A DNA stretch of 64,000 bases from Blastocatellia bacterium (GTDB taxonomy: Bacteria; Acidobacteriota; Blastocatellia; Pyrinomonadales; Pyrinomonadaceae), in NCBI GenBank assembly GCA_016789265.1, contig JAEUQK010000023.1:62001-126000 (forward strand), given 5' to 3'. The position numbers and the translations under genes are program-made. Every line of letters begins with the position of its first letter. Position 1 is the first letter of the stretch. The notes below the pieces were generated by a model, which saw nothing but the letters and a program-made list of their open reading frames with translations, was not told the origin of the DNA and searched no databases. Of the stretch, positions 27,590 to 36,947 are shown in pieces.

Positions 27590-27618
27590 TTGATGCCGTG
27601 TCAGATTGATGCTATGAT
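27590..27618 (+). promoter_or_regulatory. Promoter of vapBC
   Basis: TTGATG (27590-27595), a 17-bp spacer and TATGAT (27613-27618) form a good sigma-70-type promoter. The ATG of vapB is only 9 bp beyond the -10, so the mRNA should be leaderless or nearly so; no Shine-Dalgarno is present. The motif TTGATGC occurs twice (27590-27596 and 27606-27612) and may be the VapB operator. Confidence 0.65.
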
Positions 27619-27627
27619 GCCTAAGAT

Positions 27628-27876
27628 ATGAGAACGACCTTAACATTGGAAGATGAGGTGATCCTGGGAATCAGGCGCATTCAGAAAAAGCGTCCCGATG
27701 CTTCGTTCAAGCAGATCGTCAACGACCTTATGAAGAAAGGGTTGGCTTCCGAGGGCGAGATAAAGAAAGTGCCGTTCAAGGTGAGGCCAGGTCATGACAC
27801 GAGGCCAAAGCCCGGACTTAACTATGACAAGATCAGTTCGCTCATCTCCATCGCCGAAGGAGATTTTCATAAGTGA
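27628..27876 (+). CDS. VapB-type ribbon-helix-helix antitoxin
   Basis: An 82-residue protein that starts M-R-T-T-L-T-L-E-D-E-V, the beta strand of a ribbon-helix-helix DNA-binding domain, followed by two helices. Its C-terminal half is basic and Pro-rich, then ends in a helix likely to bind the toxin. It overlaps the PIN toxin gene by four bases (GTGA), the usual antitoxin-toxin layout. It probably represses its own promoter together with the toxin. Confidence 0.85.
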   Translation: MRTTLTLEDEVILGIRRIQKKRPDASFKQIVNDLMKKGLASEGEIKKVPFKVRPGHDTRPKPGLNYDKISSLISIAEGDFHK

Positions 27877-28310
27877 TCATTGTTGACGCGAACGTTTTAA
27901 TTTACGCGCACATGTCCCATTTCGCGCAGCATCGGCAAGCTGCCGATTGGCTTGAACGAACGCTCTCCCAAGGTGCGGACTCTATCGGAATAATCTGGCA
28001 GGTTGCGACTGCTTTTCTCCGGCTAAGCACAAACGCCCGTATTTTCGATGATCCTTTCAGCGGCGAATTTGCACGAACCAAGCTTGATGAACTGTTCTCA
28101 CATCCGCTGGTCAATATAGTTCTGCCGACAGCGCGCCACTGGGAGATCTATTCTGGACTTCTTAAGGAGCTCAATCTGACAGGCGACTTCATCATGGACG
28201 CTCACATTGCCGCGATCGCTATCGAACACAAAGCAGCCATCGCGAGTACCGACAAGGACTTCCGGCGGTTCTCAGATCACGTGAAGATCATCGATCCCCT
28301 GTCCAAATAG
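27873..28310 (+). CDS. VapC-type PIN domain ribonuclease toxin
   Basis: A 145-residue PIN protein starting at GTG. The acidic residues expected of the active site are present: Asp5 (I-V-D-A-N), a conserved Glu in the middle, the Asp of GDFIMDAHIAAIA and the Asp of A-S-T-D-K-D-F. The TA_VapC branch with D-x-N-V-L-I-Y-A-H at the start targets RNA. Its translation is coupled to the antitoxin. It is complete, so the module appears active. Confidence 0.88.
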   Translation: MIIVDANVLIYAHMSHFAQHRQAADWLERTLSQGADSIGIIWQVATAFLRLSTNARIFDDPFSGEFARTKLDELFSHPLVNIVLPTARHWEIYSGLLKELNLTGDFIMDAHIAAIAIEHKAAIASTDKDFRRFSDHVKIIDPLSK

Positions 28311-28338
28311 CCTCGAAACATCGCAACCACATTTCTCG

Positions 28339-28368
28339 TTTTGCCACCGATGAAAACAATTGGCAAAA
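28339..28368. repeat. Inverted repeat TTTTGCCA-N14-TGGCAAAA upstream of transketolase
   Basis: A perfect 8-bp inverted repeat with a 14-bp spacer, about 105 bp before the transketolase start. Possible operator for a sugar-responsive repressor or a weak hairpin ending the vapBC transcript. No T-tract follows, so an operator is slightly favoured. Confidence 0.3.
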
Positions 28369-28473
28369 TGGACATTACCGACCGCGTTTTACAAGATCAG
28401 AACTTTAGCGACTTTGTGAATATCGGCTCTAGTCCGGCCGATTCTAAGGCGACTTACTAATATCTCGATTTCC

Positions 28474-30507
28474 ATGATAACCGCAACCAAACAAGTAAAA
28501 AAGACCGACATCGACACGCTTTGCATCAACACGATCCGCACGCTTTCGCTCGACGCGATACAGAAAGCAAACAGCGGCCATCCCGGGCTGCCGCTCGGCA
28601 TGGCACCGGCGGCGTATGTTTTATGGACCAAATTCCTGCGGCATAACCCGAAAAACCCGAAATGGTTTGGCCGCGACCGGTTCCTGCTCTCGGGCGGACA
28701 CGGTTCGATGTTGATCTACAGCTTGCTCCATTTGACCGGCTACGATCTTTCGATGGATGAGATAAAGCGGTTTCGTCAGCTGCATTCGAAAACGCCTGGT
28801 CATCCTGAGAATATCCTTACACCCGGTGTCGAGATCACGACCGGTCCGCTGGGTCAGGGTTTTGCTAACGGCGTCGGAATGGGAATCGCACAGGCGCACC
28901 TTGCTGCGACCTTCAATAAAAAGGGCTTTCCGGTCGTCGATAATTACATCTACTGTATTTGTTCCGATGGCGATCTGATGGAAGGAGTAAGCTACGAGGC
29001 GGCGTCTCTCGCCGGCCATCTAAAACTCGGCAACCTGATCTATCTGTATGACGATAACGAGATCACGATCGACGGTTCGACCGATCTCGCTTTTACCGAG
29101 GACCGCACAAAACGATTTGAAGCGGCTGGCTGGCACGTTTCCGAGGTTGCAGACGGCAACGACCTGAAGGCGATCGAAGCCGCGATCAAGGAGGCACAGA
29201 AGGTAAAAGACAAGCCTTCGCTCATCCGCGTTCACACCATCATCGGTTTCGGGATGCCGAAACAGGGTACAAGCAAAGCACACTCCGACGCGCCCGGCGT
29301 AGATGCCGTAAAGGAAACGAAGCGTAATCTCGGCTGGCCGGAAAACAAGATTTTTTACGTTCCCAAAGAGGTCTATGCGAAGTTTCGGCAGGCGACGAAA
29401 TCGGGCCCGCAGGCGGAACGCGATTGGAACAAGCTTGTATCAGGCTATGCGAAAGCGCATCCGGAACTCGGATCGGCTTTTGCCCAGATCCGCAGCGGTG
29501 ACTTGCCCGCTGGTTGGGAAGACTCGCTTCCGAAATTTGACGGCGTCGAAGCAAAAGCGACTCGGGCCTATTCCGGCGATGTTATCAACGCCATTGCGGG
29601 TTCGATACCGCAGTTGCTCGGCGGTTCGGCGGACCTTACGCCATCGAACAACACTTATATCAAAGCATCGGCCGATTTCCAGTTCGGCAAATACGCTAAT
29701 CGCAACATCCATTTCGGCATTCGCGAACACGCTATGGGTTCGGCGATGAACGGCATGGCACTTTTTGGAAGCGTGATCCCGTTTGGCGGCACGTTTCAGA
29801 CGTTTTCAGACTACATGCGGCCTGCGATACGGCTTGCCGCTCTATCGCATATACAAACCATCTTCGTCTTAACGCACGATTCCATCGGCCTTGGCGAAGA
29901 CGGCCCGACGCACCAATCTGTCGAGCATCTCGCCGCTCTACGAGCGATTCCGAATCTCGCAGTGATCCGACCTTGTGACGCACACGAGGTCCGCGAAGCG
30001 TGGCGCGCGGCATTGAAACGCGGTAATGCTCCGACGGCGTTTGCGCTTTCCCGTCAAAAGGTCGCGTTGATCGACCGTAAGAAATTCGAAAAGGCAGACG
30101 GCCTTCACAAAGGCGCATATGTATTGGCCGAAGCCGCCGACAAGGACGGCAAAAAGACCGAACCTAAACTGATCCTGATCGCGACCGGTTCCGAGGTTGG
30201 CCTCGCGATGGAAGCCCGCGAGAAACTCAATGCTGGAGGAACACCGACCCGCGTCGTATCGATGCCGTGCTGGGAATTCTTTGACGCGCAGTCAGCAAAA
30301 TATAAAGAATCAGTACTGCCGTCGAAAATTAAAGCCCGCCTCGCCATCGAGGCCGGCGTTTCTCTCGGCTGGGCAAAATATATAGGCGATGGCGGCGACA
30401 CTCTTTGCGTAGACAAATTCGGCGCATCTGCTCCGGCCGAAGATGTGTTCAGGGATTACGGATTTACGGTCGAAAATGTGATTAGGAAGGCCAGGAAGCT
30501 GATTTAG
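28474..30507 (+). CDS. tkt: Transketolase
   Basis: Thiamine-diphosphate enzyme of the pentose phosphate and Calvin-type pathways. It has the [14 protein letters not shown] start motif, the G-D-G-D-L-M-E-G-like ThDP segment (here C-S-D-G-D-L-M-E-G), the central pyrimidine domain with GIREHAMG, and [14 protein letters not shown]. At 677 residues it is full length (usual about 660-670). It stands alone, not in a cbb or pentose cluster. It is followed after 3 bp by a secreted protein gene of unknown role. Confidence 0.95.
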   Translation: MITATKQVKKTDIDTLCINTIRTLSLDAIQKANSGHPGLPLGMAPAAYVLWTKFLRHNPKNPKWFGRDRFLLSGGHGSMLIYSLLHLTGYDLSMDEIKRFRQLHSKTPGHPENILTPGVEITTGPLGQGFANGVGMGIAQAHLAATFNKKGFPVVDNYIYCICSDGDLMEGVSYEAASLAGHLKLGNLIYLYDDNEITIDGSTDLAFTEDRTKRFEAAGWHVSEVADGNDLKAIEAAIKEAQKVKDKPSLIRVHTIIGFGMPKQGTSKAHSDAPGVDAVKETKRNLGWPENKIFYVPKEVYAKFRQATKSGPQAERDWNKLVSGYAKAHPELGSAFAQIRSGDLPAGWEDSLPKFDGVEAKATRAYSGDVINAIAGSIPQLLGGSADLTPSNNTYIKASADFQFGKYANRNIHFGIREHAMGSAMNGMALFGSVIPFGGTFQTFSDYMRPAIRLAALSHIQTIFVLTHDSIGLGEDGPTHQSVEHLAALRAIPNLAVIRPCDAHEVREAWRAALKRGNAPTAFALSRQKVALIDRKKFEKADGLHKGAYVLAEAADKDGKKTEPKLILIATGSEVGLAMEAREKLNAGGTPTRVVSMPCWEFFDAQSAKYKESVLPSKIKARLAIEAGVSLGWAKYIGDGGDTLCVDKFGASAPAEDVFRDYGFTVENVIRKARKLI

Positions 30508-30510
30508 TTT

Positions 30511-31884
30511 ATGAGAAAGTTTATTCTTCCACTCGCTACATTCGTATTTGCCTCGTCGGCACTCTCGCAGCCTCCGCCGCCTGCCGCCACCGGTTCGGGG
30601 TCTGGGCAGGTCAAGAAGTTCGCAGGCTGGCCGTCTGTATCTTCGCTGCCGGTTACTGAACAGTTCGCCTCACTAGAGGGCCGATTTAAAATTGGCTTGC
30701 CGAAGAGTATTAGTGGCTTTGCCGCACTTTCACCGAAGCAGACAGGTTCCAGCGCGACTGGGCAACAATACACGTGGAAATTCGCGGAGGGAGACGTTGT
30801 TTTCTTTTTCCTCGATTTTCCGGACTCTAATCTGACCGGATCGGCCGCGGATCTGGTTCGTATAGCTGAGAACTCCAAGAAACGCATCACGGAACGAGTT
30901 CCCGATGCCAAACTTGTATCGGAGAACCAGTCGACCGTAAACGGTGTTCCGGCTTCATATTTCATGTATGATCTCGGCTTGAAAGGCTTCGCAACGGTCC
31001 AACTTTTTATTGATAAGAAACGTGTTTACCGGATTGACGCGGCGTTTAAGGACCGTAAAACGGAAAAACATCTTACTTCTGTATTTGCATCCTTTAGTTT
31101 AATTTCCCAAGCGGAGGTAGATGCCGAACTTGCTCGCAGATATGAAGCGATGAAACCCGTACCCCTGCCACAAGCCCCGGCGGTTTCTCGCCCTACGTCT
31201 GATGCACAGGACGAAGGCCTGAAGGGGAAAGTCAAAAAGGTCATAGAGGAGAGCGAGGACCGTTCGGGCACATGGGGCGTTCAGGGACGGAAGACGACTT
31301 CGGTTGAATATTATGATCAAAGCGGCGCTCTGACGCAGCGAGACTCGTATGATTCCCAAGGGAAGCCTTTCCAGATAACTGTTTACGGCTATATAGACGG
31401 CATGCGCGTCTCGAACTACAAAACCGATAACGAGGGCAATGTTTTTACCGTGATGGGAGCTCCAAGTCCGGCTGTCGCTATAGCTCCGAGGAAGAGCGAC
31501 CCGCGTTTCAAATACAGCTACGAATACAAGTACGAAGGTGGCAAACTCGTTGAGCGTCAAATGGTGCACAACAATGGCCGGAGAGGAATGCGATACGCTT
31601 ACAAACATTCGCTAAATCAGGTTGAAGAGTTGGTATACAGCGACGACGGAAAACTAAATCAACGGTATGTTTCGATACTTGACGCGAACGGCAATGAGAT
31701 CGAGAGAACCGATTTCGGCGTTGTCAACCACGATCTATATGGCGATCGAAGGTACAAGTATAGTTACGAATTCGACGCGGCCGGAAACTGGGTCAAAAAG
31801 GTAACACTGAAAGAGGTGAAAGAGAACGGGGTTACAAGCTGGCTGCCGGACTACATCTCATACCGAACTATCACTTACTATTAG
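30511..31884 (+). CDS. Secreted protein of unknown function with YD-like repeats
   Basis: 457 residues with a signal peptide (about 1-19, cleaved near A-L-S-Q) and a Pro/Gly linker. The N-terminal half resembles a compact alpha/beta domain with no family I can name. The C-terminal half contains tyrosine-rich repeats such as Y-D-Q-S-G-A-L-T-Q-R, Y-K-Y-S-Y-E-F-D-A-A-G-N-W and Y-S-D-D-G-K-L-N-Q-R, similar in style to YD/RHS repeats. It begins 3 bp after transketolase, yet an exported protein has no obvious metabolic link to it. Confidence 0.6.
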   Translation: MRKFILPLATFVFASSALSQPPPPAATGSGSGQVKKFAGWPSVSSLPVTEQFASLEGRFKIGLPKSISGFAALSPKQTGSSATGQQYTWKFAEGDVVFFFLDFPDSNLTGSAADLVRIAENSKKRITERVPDAKLVSENQSTVNGVPASYFMYDLGLKGFATVQLFIDKKRVYRIDAAFKDRKTEKHLTSVFASFSLISQAEVDAELARRYEAMKPVPLPQAPAVSRPTSDAQDEGLKGKVKKVIEESEDRSGTWGVQGRKTTSVEYYDQSGALTQRDSYDSQGKPFQITVYGYIDGMRVSNYKTDNEGNVFTVMGAPSPAVAIAPRKSDPRFKYSYEYKYEGGKLVERQMVHNNGRRGMRYAYKHSLNQVEELVYSDDGKLNQRYVSILDANGNEIERTDFGVVNHDLYGDRRYKYSYEFDAAGNWVKKVTLKEVKENGVTSWLPDYISYRTITYY

Positions 31885-31917
31885 TCTGCGGCTCGCCAAG
31901 ACTGTCAGTGCACTAGC

Positions 31918-33045
31918 ATGCATCTGGATTATTTAGAAATCAAAACTCCTTCCCTCGTTCTGGATCTAGCCCGGGTCCGGCAGAACGCCGACCGCATAAG
32001 TGAAGTAGCTCGGCGCAATAAGGTTCGACTGCGTCCGCATGTCAAAACCCACAAGTGTGTCGAGGTCGCGAAGATACAGACCGCGGGGCACGATGGTGCG
32101 ATCACGGTCTCGACTTTGGCCGAAGCAAGGGCGTTTGCGAAGAACGGTTTTTCGGACATTACCTATGCGGTGCCGATCGAGCGCGGCAAATTTGGAGATG
32201 CGATCGAAATTCTGAAGAGTGGTGTGAAGCTAAACCTGCTAACTGACGATGCGGCAACGATGAATGCGCTCGATGTGGCTTCCGGAAAAGTGGGTGTCAG
32301 GTTCGACGTATTTCTAAAGATCGACGTCGGCACGCACCGCGTTGGAGTAGAACCGCATACGGCAGAAGCCATCGAAATTCCGCGACAGATACAAGATGCA
32401 GATGCTCTCAACTTTGCCGGCATTCTAACGCACGCCGGTCATTCTTACGATGCAAAAACCAAAGAACAGATCCTAGAAGTTGCACGTCATGAACGCGACG
32501 TGATGGTCGAATTGGCCGAACGGCTGAGAGAAGAAAGTATTGAAGTTCCGACCGTCAGCATTGGCTCAACACCCACTATGTCGACGGTCGACCACCTCGA
32601 CGGCATTGACGAGATCCGCCCTGGAAATTACATATTCTTCGATAACTTTCAGGCTACGCTCGGCAGCTGCTCGTTCGAGGACACGGCCTTAACAGTGCTC
32701 TCGGCCGTGGTTCACCGCGACGTTTCCAGAAACAAGCTGGTCGTCGATGCAGGAGCCGTCGCCCTTTCAAAGGACCGTGGCCCTGTGGGCCTCGATCCCG
32801 GATGCGGTTACGGCCGTGTACTCGATCTCGACGGCAACGAAACCGGACTTCGCGTCACGGGGATGTCACAGGAACACGGCGAGATCGTCTCCGACGATGC
32901 GGCAATGATCAGACGGTTCAAGGTCGGCGACCGCGTTCGCATTCTTGCAAACCACTCGTGCCTTACTGCCGCCCAGCATACTCATTACAACGTTGTCGAA
33001 AACGGCCGCGTCATCGACCGATGGGAAATACATCGCGGCTGGTGA
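31918..33045 (+). CDS. D-threonine aldolase / D-serine dehydratase-like PLP enzyme (DSD1 family)
   Basis: A 375-residue fold-type III PLP enzyme. The N-terminal alanine-racemase-like barrel has R-P-H-V-K-T-H-K-C with the likely PLP lysine at residue 43. The C-terminal beta domain carries the metal-binding N-H-S-C motif (about residues 343-346) found in D-serine dehydratase-like proteins. Either a D-threonine aldolase or a D-serine dehydratase activity is possible. The stop directly abuts the 3' end of the amidohydrolase gene on the other strand. Confidence 0.82.
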   Translation: MHLDYLEIKTPSLVLDLARVRQNADRISEVARRNKVRLRPHVKTHKCVEVAKIQTAGHDGAITVSTLAEARAFAKNGFSDITYAVPIERGKFGDAIEILKSGVKLNLLTDDAATMNALDVASGKVGVRFDVFLKIDVGTHRVGVEPHTAEAIEIPRQIQDADALNFAGILTHAGHSYDAKTKEQILEVARHERDVMVELAERLREESIEVPTVSIGSTPTMSTVDHLDGIDEIRPGNYIFFDNFQATLGSCSFEDTALTVLSAVVHRDVSRNKLVVDAGAVALSKDRGPVGLDPGCGYGRVLDLDGNETGLRVTGMSQEHGEIVSDDAAMIRRFKVGDRVRILANHSCLTAAQHTHYNVVENGRVIDRWEIHRGW

Positions 33046-34272
33046 TCATCGTCTGATCACGGCCCCATTCTTCATTACAAACGTAACGGACTTTAGCGTG
33101 TTGATGTTCTCGATCGGATTCTCCGGGACCGCGATCAGGTCCGCAGCCATTCCCTCCTTTAGGAATCCGCGAACTTTATCAACGCCCATCAGCCTGGCGG
33201 CATTACCTGTCATCGCCTGAAGGATAGACTTTGGCGGTACACCGGCTTCGACCCACGGATCGATACCCGCGATCGCTTCCGTTCCTCTTGTCTGGCCCGC
33301 GCGCTGGCCTGTCGCATCAGTTCCGTAGGCCATCGTCACGCCGATCTTGTAAGCACGTTTTAACCGATCGACCCACTGAGCGTGGGACTGCGGCGAAGAG
33401 CCGATGGCCAAATAGTCGGTTCCCACCAGAACGACGTTATTCTTCTTCGCAAGTTCCAGGTCCTCGTCCGTCATGTCGAATCCATGTTCGATCGAGGCAA
33501 CACCCGCCGCCGCGGCATTGTGCGCGCCGGCTTTCGTCCAACAGTGAGCGATCAATTTCAAGCCTGCTTTTGCCGCTTCATCGATCATAAACTTGATATC
33601 TTCGATCGAGTAGATGTAACGCTGATCGTCAACGACGATCTTGATCACGCCCGCCCCGTAATGGATATTCTCGCGGATACCTTTGATCATTTCGTCGCGC
33701 GTGTCTGCAAAAAAGTATTCCGGTTCGGCCAGTTTTTGTTTGTCGGGCTGAAGGTGAAATTGCCCTCCGTAAGGTGCGATAATGCGTCCCGCATTTACCA
33801 TCGTCGGCCCGGGAACCTTGCCTTGCTGGATCGCTCTCCGAACGCTCGTGCAAGCGTAATTGCCTTCGTTGCCGACATCGCGAACGCTGGTAAACCCGCT
33901 TTCCAGCATCGTCCTTGCATTTACCACGCCCTCGATCGAGCGATACGAATCCGGGTCGAGCAGCGTCGTAAAGTAGTAGTTTCCATGGTCCCTCGCTTCT
34001 ATAACGTCCATGCAAAGGTGGGTATGCATGTCGAATAACCCGGGAAGAACAACGCTCTTAGACAGATCAATGACATTAGCTCCCGCTGGTATCGACGTGC
34101 TTGAGCCAATAGCGGTGATCTTACCGTTCTCGACCAGGATGATCTGATTCGTTTTGACCTCGCCGGTTTCGGTATCGACCATCCTGCCGGCTCTGATGGC
34201 TGTCACCTGACCGATGGCAGTAAAAACCAGGAAGAGACATAATAGGAGAGCTGAAGGAACGAATTTAGACAT
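33046..34272 (-). CDS. Secreted amidohydrolase (Xaa-Pro dipeptidase/prolidase-like)
   Basis: 408 residues with a signal peptide (about 1-21). The metal-dependent amidohydrolase motifs are present: D-M-H-T-H (about residue 82), a K in V-I-K-I-V-V-D-D (possible carboxylated Lys), LIAHCWTK, IEHGFD, and the catalytic Asp of Y-G-T-D-A-T-G. This branch (imidazolonepropionase/prolidase-like) acts on peptides or cyclic amides, but the substrate is unknown. An export signal suggests periplasmic peptide use, matching other secreted peptidases in the window. Confidence 0.85.
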   Translation of the reverse strand: MSKFVPSALLLCLFLVFTAIGQVTAIRAGRMVDTETGEVKTNQIILVENGKITAIGSSTSIPAGANVIDLSKSVVLPGLFDMHTHLCMDVIEARDHGNYYFTTLLDPDSYRSIEGVVNARTMLESGFTSVRDVGNEGNYACTSVRRAIQQGKVPGPTMVNAGRIIAPYGGQFHLQPDKQKLAEPEYFFADTRDEMIKGIRENIHYGAGVIKIVVDDQRYIYSIEDIKFMIDEAAKAGLKLIAHCWTKAGAHNAAAAGVASIEHGFDMTDEDLELAKKNNVVLVGTDYLAIGSSPQSHAQWVDRLKRAYKIGVTMAYGTDATGQRAGQTRGTEAIAGIDPWVEAGVPPKSILQAMTGNAARLMGVDKVRGFLKEGMAADLIAVPENPIENINTLKSVTFVMKNGAVIRR

Positions 34273-34344
34273 TTTGACCTCCGGAATTCCGCTTAGGATA
34301 AATATTGAAGTAAAACGGGTGTAAAACTAACACAGAAAATCTCT

Positions 34345-34834
34345 ATGACAAAGGAAACGATCCTCAAGCAATACGATCGCTGCTTCAATGAAAACGGCTG
34401 GTTCGTCGCGGTTCGAAACGCCATCGATGGTCAGTGTCGAACAGGCCGCGTGGAAGCCGGACGGTTCGGTCGACTGCATCTGGGAAACGCTCTCGCACCT
34501 CTACTACTTCAACAACGCTTACCTTCAGCGGTTCAAAGGGAACGAATACGAATACGACGTGGCAGACAACAACGAGACCTTCAACACCGGTGAATATACG
34601 GAAACAGAATGGCAAGCGGATGTCGAACGTTTCGATGCCGTTGTGTCTGAATGGCGATCGTTAATTGCGGCCGCTGATGCGTCGAAGTTCTCCGAATCGG
34701 TCCCGACAAATACGTCCCGCGTCTGGGCCGATGTCATCGCCGACGTTAACGCTCACAACGCCTGTCACGGCGGGCAGATCGTGCTGTTAAGAAAACTGCA
34801 AAGGGCGTGGGATACAGGAAGCGGAGTTTCCTGA
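34345..34834 (+). pseudogene. DinB-family gene split by a frameshift
   Basis: The first 29 codons (34345-34431, M-T-K-E-T-I-L-K-Q-Y to N-A-I-D-G) and the rest from 34433 (S-V-E-Q-A-A-W-K-P-D-G to the stop at 34834) form one DinB-like protein in two frames. Reading continues correctly if one base near 34432 is skipped; a two-base deletion restoring a Leu (D-G-L-S-V-E-Q) fits the family better. The protein would otherwise be about 162 residues, ending in H-N-A-C-H-G-G-Q-I with metal His residues. It is either a recent pseudogene or a sequencing error. Confidence 0.75.
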
Positions 34835-34851
34835 GCAAATAGAGATCAACG

Positions 34852-36018
34852 CTAGAAGAGTGCCCTTACGAGTTTCAACATACGGCCTTCCAGGCCCTTT
34901 TGTAAATCGTTGCCCCCCGAGAGGTCCGTGTTGCCAACCAGGATCGACGCAGTTCTACTTTTCTGATCCACATCGATATAGCTAAAAAAGCCGTTCTGGT
35001 GGCCGCTATGGCCAATTAGGGTATGTCCGTTTATTTCTGAAACGAAAAATATGAGTCCGATCCTTGACTGTCCCGGCGGATTCCCGTCGGCTCCGTCGCC
35101 GGCGTCAAGGCCGGGCCGCCACATTTCTTCAAGCGAGGCGCGTTTCAAAACACCATCGTAAATAGCCTGTTTCTGCGGGTCGCCAACAAGAAAGTTCAAA
35201 TACTTCACCATGTCGGAGACAGGCGAATTCAGGCCGCCGTTTGATACGGTAATACCCGTATTAGCGTCGAATCGGCCTTCGGTGCGTTTTCCGTCCTGGA
35301 GGTGATAGGAGTGTGAGCGGTATTTCAGCAGGTGATAGGGCGTCGCGTCGAAATAGCTGTGGTACATCTCGAGCGGTTTGAGGATATTCTTATCGATATA
35401 CACCTCGTAATCGTCACCGGTAAGCTTTTCGATAATGCGTCCTAAGAAAATAATACCCGGGTTCGAGTAGCTGAATTTGCTTCCGGGTTTGAACAAGATC
35501 TCGGTGAACGGGAACATTGCGACAAGCTGCGAATACTCCGTCGGTTCGAAAGGTTCCCAGTCTTGTCCCTTGTCCCACGGCCACGTCGATCCCCTAAATC
35601 CAGCCGAGTGTGTCATCAGATGTCTGATCGTTATCTCGTCCATCGAACCGAACTTATTATGGACGTCGCGCAGTTCGGGCAGATACTTTGTCACGGGGTC
35701 GTCCAGCTTCAGTAGTCCGCGGTCCCGGAGCTGCATGATCGCGATGCCTGTAAATGGCTTTGTGTTCGAAGCCCAATGGTAGATCGTATTTTGATCTACG
35801 ACCTGGTTCTTTTCGATGTTTGCCAAGCCGTAGTATTCTTCGGCGACCTTCTTATTGTCTTTCAGAAACACGAAGCTGCTCCCTACGATGCCGCCCTCTT
35901 TTAGTTCCTTTAGATAAGTTTGGCGAAAGGCTGCGAATTTATCGGATTGAGCGGTCATCTGAAGCGTAAAGATTAGGATGGCGATCAAACAAAGTACGGT
36001 TCTAAAGGCAATGTTCAT
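34852..36018 (-). CDS. Beta-lactamase family (class C-like) serine hydrolase
   Basis: 388 residues with a signal peptide (about 1-23). The active-site S-x-x-K is S84-N-T-K87 (in W-A-S-N-T-K-P-F-T-G), Y-S-N is the second motif (about residue 184), and H-S-G replaces the KTG motif (I-G-H-S-G-H-Q). These belong to the Pfam Beta-lactamase family, which includes D-aminopeptidases and esterases. H-S-G is common in such non-beta-lactamase members, so antibiotic hydrolysis is not implied. Substrate unknown; likely periplasmic. Confidence 0.87.
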   Translation of the reverse strand: MNIAFRTVLCLIAILIFTLQMTAQSDKFAAFRQTYLKELKEGGIVGSSFVFLKDNKKVAEEYYGLANIEKNQVVDQNTIYHWASNTKPFTGIAIMQLRDRGLLKLDDPVTKYLPELRDVHNKFGSMDEITIRHLMTHSAGFRGSTWPWDKGQDWEPFEPTEYSQLVAMFPFTEILFKPGSKFSYSNPGIIFLGRIIEKLTGDDYEVYIDKNILKPLEMYHSYFDATPYHLLKYRSHSYHLQDGKRTEGRFDANTGITVSNGGLNSPVSDMVKYLNFLVGDPQKQAIYDGVLKRASLEEMWRPGLDAGDGADGNPPGQSRIGLIFFVSEINGHTLIGHSGHQNGFFSYIDVDQKSRTASILVGNTDLSGGNDLQKGLEGRMLKLVRALF

Positions 36019-36088
36019 TTTGTGCGAATAATCGGGTATCGATAGGAGACAACTTAGCTAAGTTCGCGATAAAGTATGCGACCCGACC

Positions 36089-36382
36089 TCAGGCTAAGCG
36101 AAAGATCTCGCGGTAACCGCCGTCAACCAGGTCCATGTATCCGGCCATTGCCTGTTGGACGTCCTCCCGAGATCCCCGTTCTCGCATACGGTCCTCAAAA
36201 TCCGCGATGCTCTCGACATTTACCTCCACAACGACCGTCCAGAATCCGGCGACCTCATCGACCAGGATCCGGTCATCCAAAGGAACGTCGCTTCTCATCA
36301 GGTCATGCGTCGCCTTGAACTTCTCGATCAGAGCCTTCGACTTGCCGGGCTTACACTTAAAGACATTACGGATGACGTACAT
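36089..36382 (-). CDS. NIPSNAP/ABM-fold small protein
   Basis: A 97-residue protein starting M-Y-V-I-R-N-V-F-K-C-K-P-G-K, typical of ferredoxin-like dimeric alpha/beta barrel proteins (NIPSNAP/antibiotic monooxygenase-like). A strong AAAGGAGG lies seven bases before the ATG at 36382. The open frame continues upstream but is unsupported. No catalytic residues are recognised; such proteins can be monooxygenases or stress proteins. It is divergent from a small membrane protein gene across 88 bp. Confidence 0.72.
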   Translation of the reverse strand: MYVIRNVFKCKPGKSKALIEKFKATHDLMRSDVPLDDRILVDEVAGFWTVVVEVNVESIADFEDRMRERGSREDVQQAMAGYMDLVDGGYREIFRLA

Positions 36383-36470
36383 TGAATTGCCTCCTTTTTT
36401 GAGAGCGATTTTAGCACAGTTTCCACGCGTGCAATCGCGGTCAAAACGCGCGAGAATCATCGCCGCGATC

Positions 36471-36866
36471 ATGAAACGGATACATTTGATCTTCGGCGTT
36501 TTGCTTTTCGTCGTTTTCGCAATGACCGGGCGATATATGCGCGCCGATTTTCCCGATAAGGAAGCGATCGACCAGACTCTGCGCGTGCTGATGCGTTCGC
36601 GGCACATCTATATTTTGTTTTCGGCACTCATACATATCGTACTGGGAAGCTATCTTGTGGCGGGCGCTCGTCCAGTGGCACGTGTGGTGCAATATGCAGG
36701 GTCGGCGATCCTGTTCACGTCGAGCGTATTGCTTGTCTGGGCGTTCGTTTCCGAGACTTATGCGCTTCAACACTACTCCGACTACAGCCGCTACGGTATC
36801 TATACTTCGCTTGGCGGCGTATTACTCCATCTTGTAGGCGGCATCGGGCCGAAACACGACCACTAG
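36471..36866 (+). CDS. Small membrane protein of unknown function
   Basis: 131 residues with four hydrophobic helices (about residues 4-22, 43-60, 70-92 and 105-125). It begins M-K-R-I-H-L-I-F-G-V-L-L. A longer frame begins far upstream, antisense to the NIPSNAP-like gene, and is rejected. The ends M-K-R and P-K-H-D-H are charged. I do not recognise the family. It lies 81 bp before the truncated AlaS gene on the same strand and may share a transcript with it. Confidence 0.6.
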   Translation: MKRIHLIFGVLLFVVFAMTGRYMRADFPDKEAIDQTLRVLMRSRHIYILFSALIHIVLGSYLVAGARPVARVVQYAGSAILFTSSVLLVWAFVSETYALQHYSDYSRYGIYTSLGGVLLHLVGGIGPKHDH

Positions 36867-36933
36867 GGAGATCGCGCTTTGCTGCTCGAAGTTTGAACGA
36901 CCCTCCCGCTAACACTCGTGTTTCCGCCTGTAA

Positions 36934-36939
36934 TAGAAT
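36934..36939 (+). promoter_or_regulatory. Possible -10 element of the AlaS-like gene
   Basis: TAGAAT in an AT-rich stretch ends eight bases before the ATG at 36948, and no ribosome-binding site follows. If used, the mRNA would be leaderless. No clear -35 box is visible. This suggests that the truncated gene may have its own promoter. Confidence 0.3.
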
Positions 36940-36947
36940 ATAGGTTT

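Noticed and set aside
33382..34038. 218-codon open frame antisense to the amidohydrolase
   Set aside because: Mirror of a clearly coding gene with all catalytic motifs; no independent support.
34388..34834. Second half of the broken DinB gene as a separate gene
   Set aside because: Its first residues are out-of-frame reading of the true DinB start; the two frames join into one protein.
36135..36470. Long N-terminal extension of the 131-residue membrane protein
   Set aside because: It lies antisense to the NIPSNAP-like gene, is rich in Arg/Ser/Thr and shows no homology-like pattern.
36383..36607. N-terminal extension of the NIPSNAP-like protein
   Set aside because: A strong ribosome-binding site lies directly before the inner ATG at 36382, and the extension is antisense to the divergent gene.
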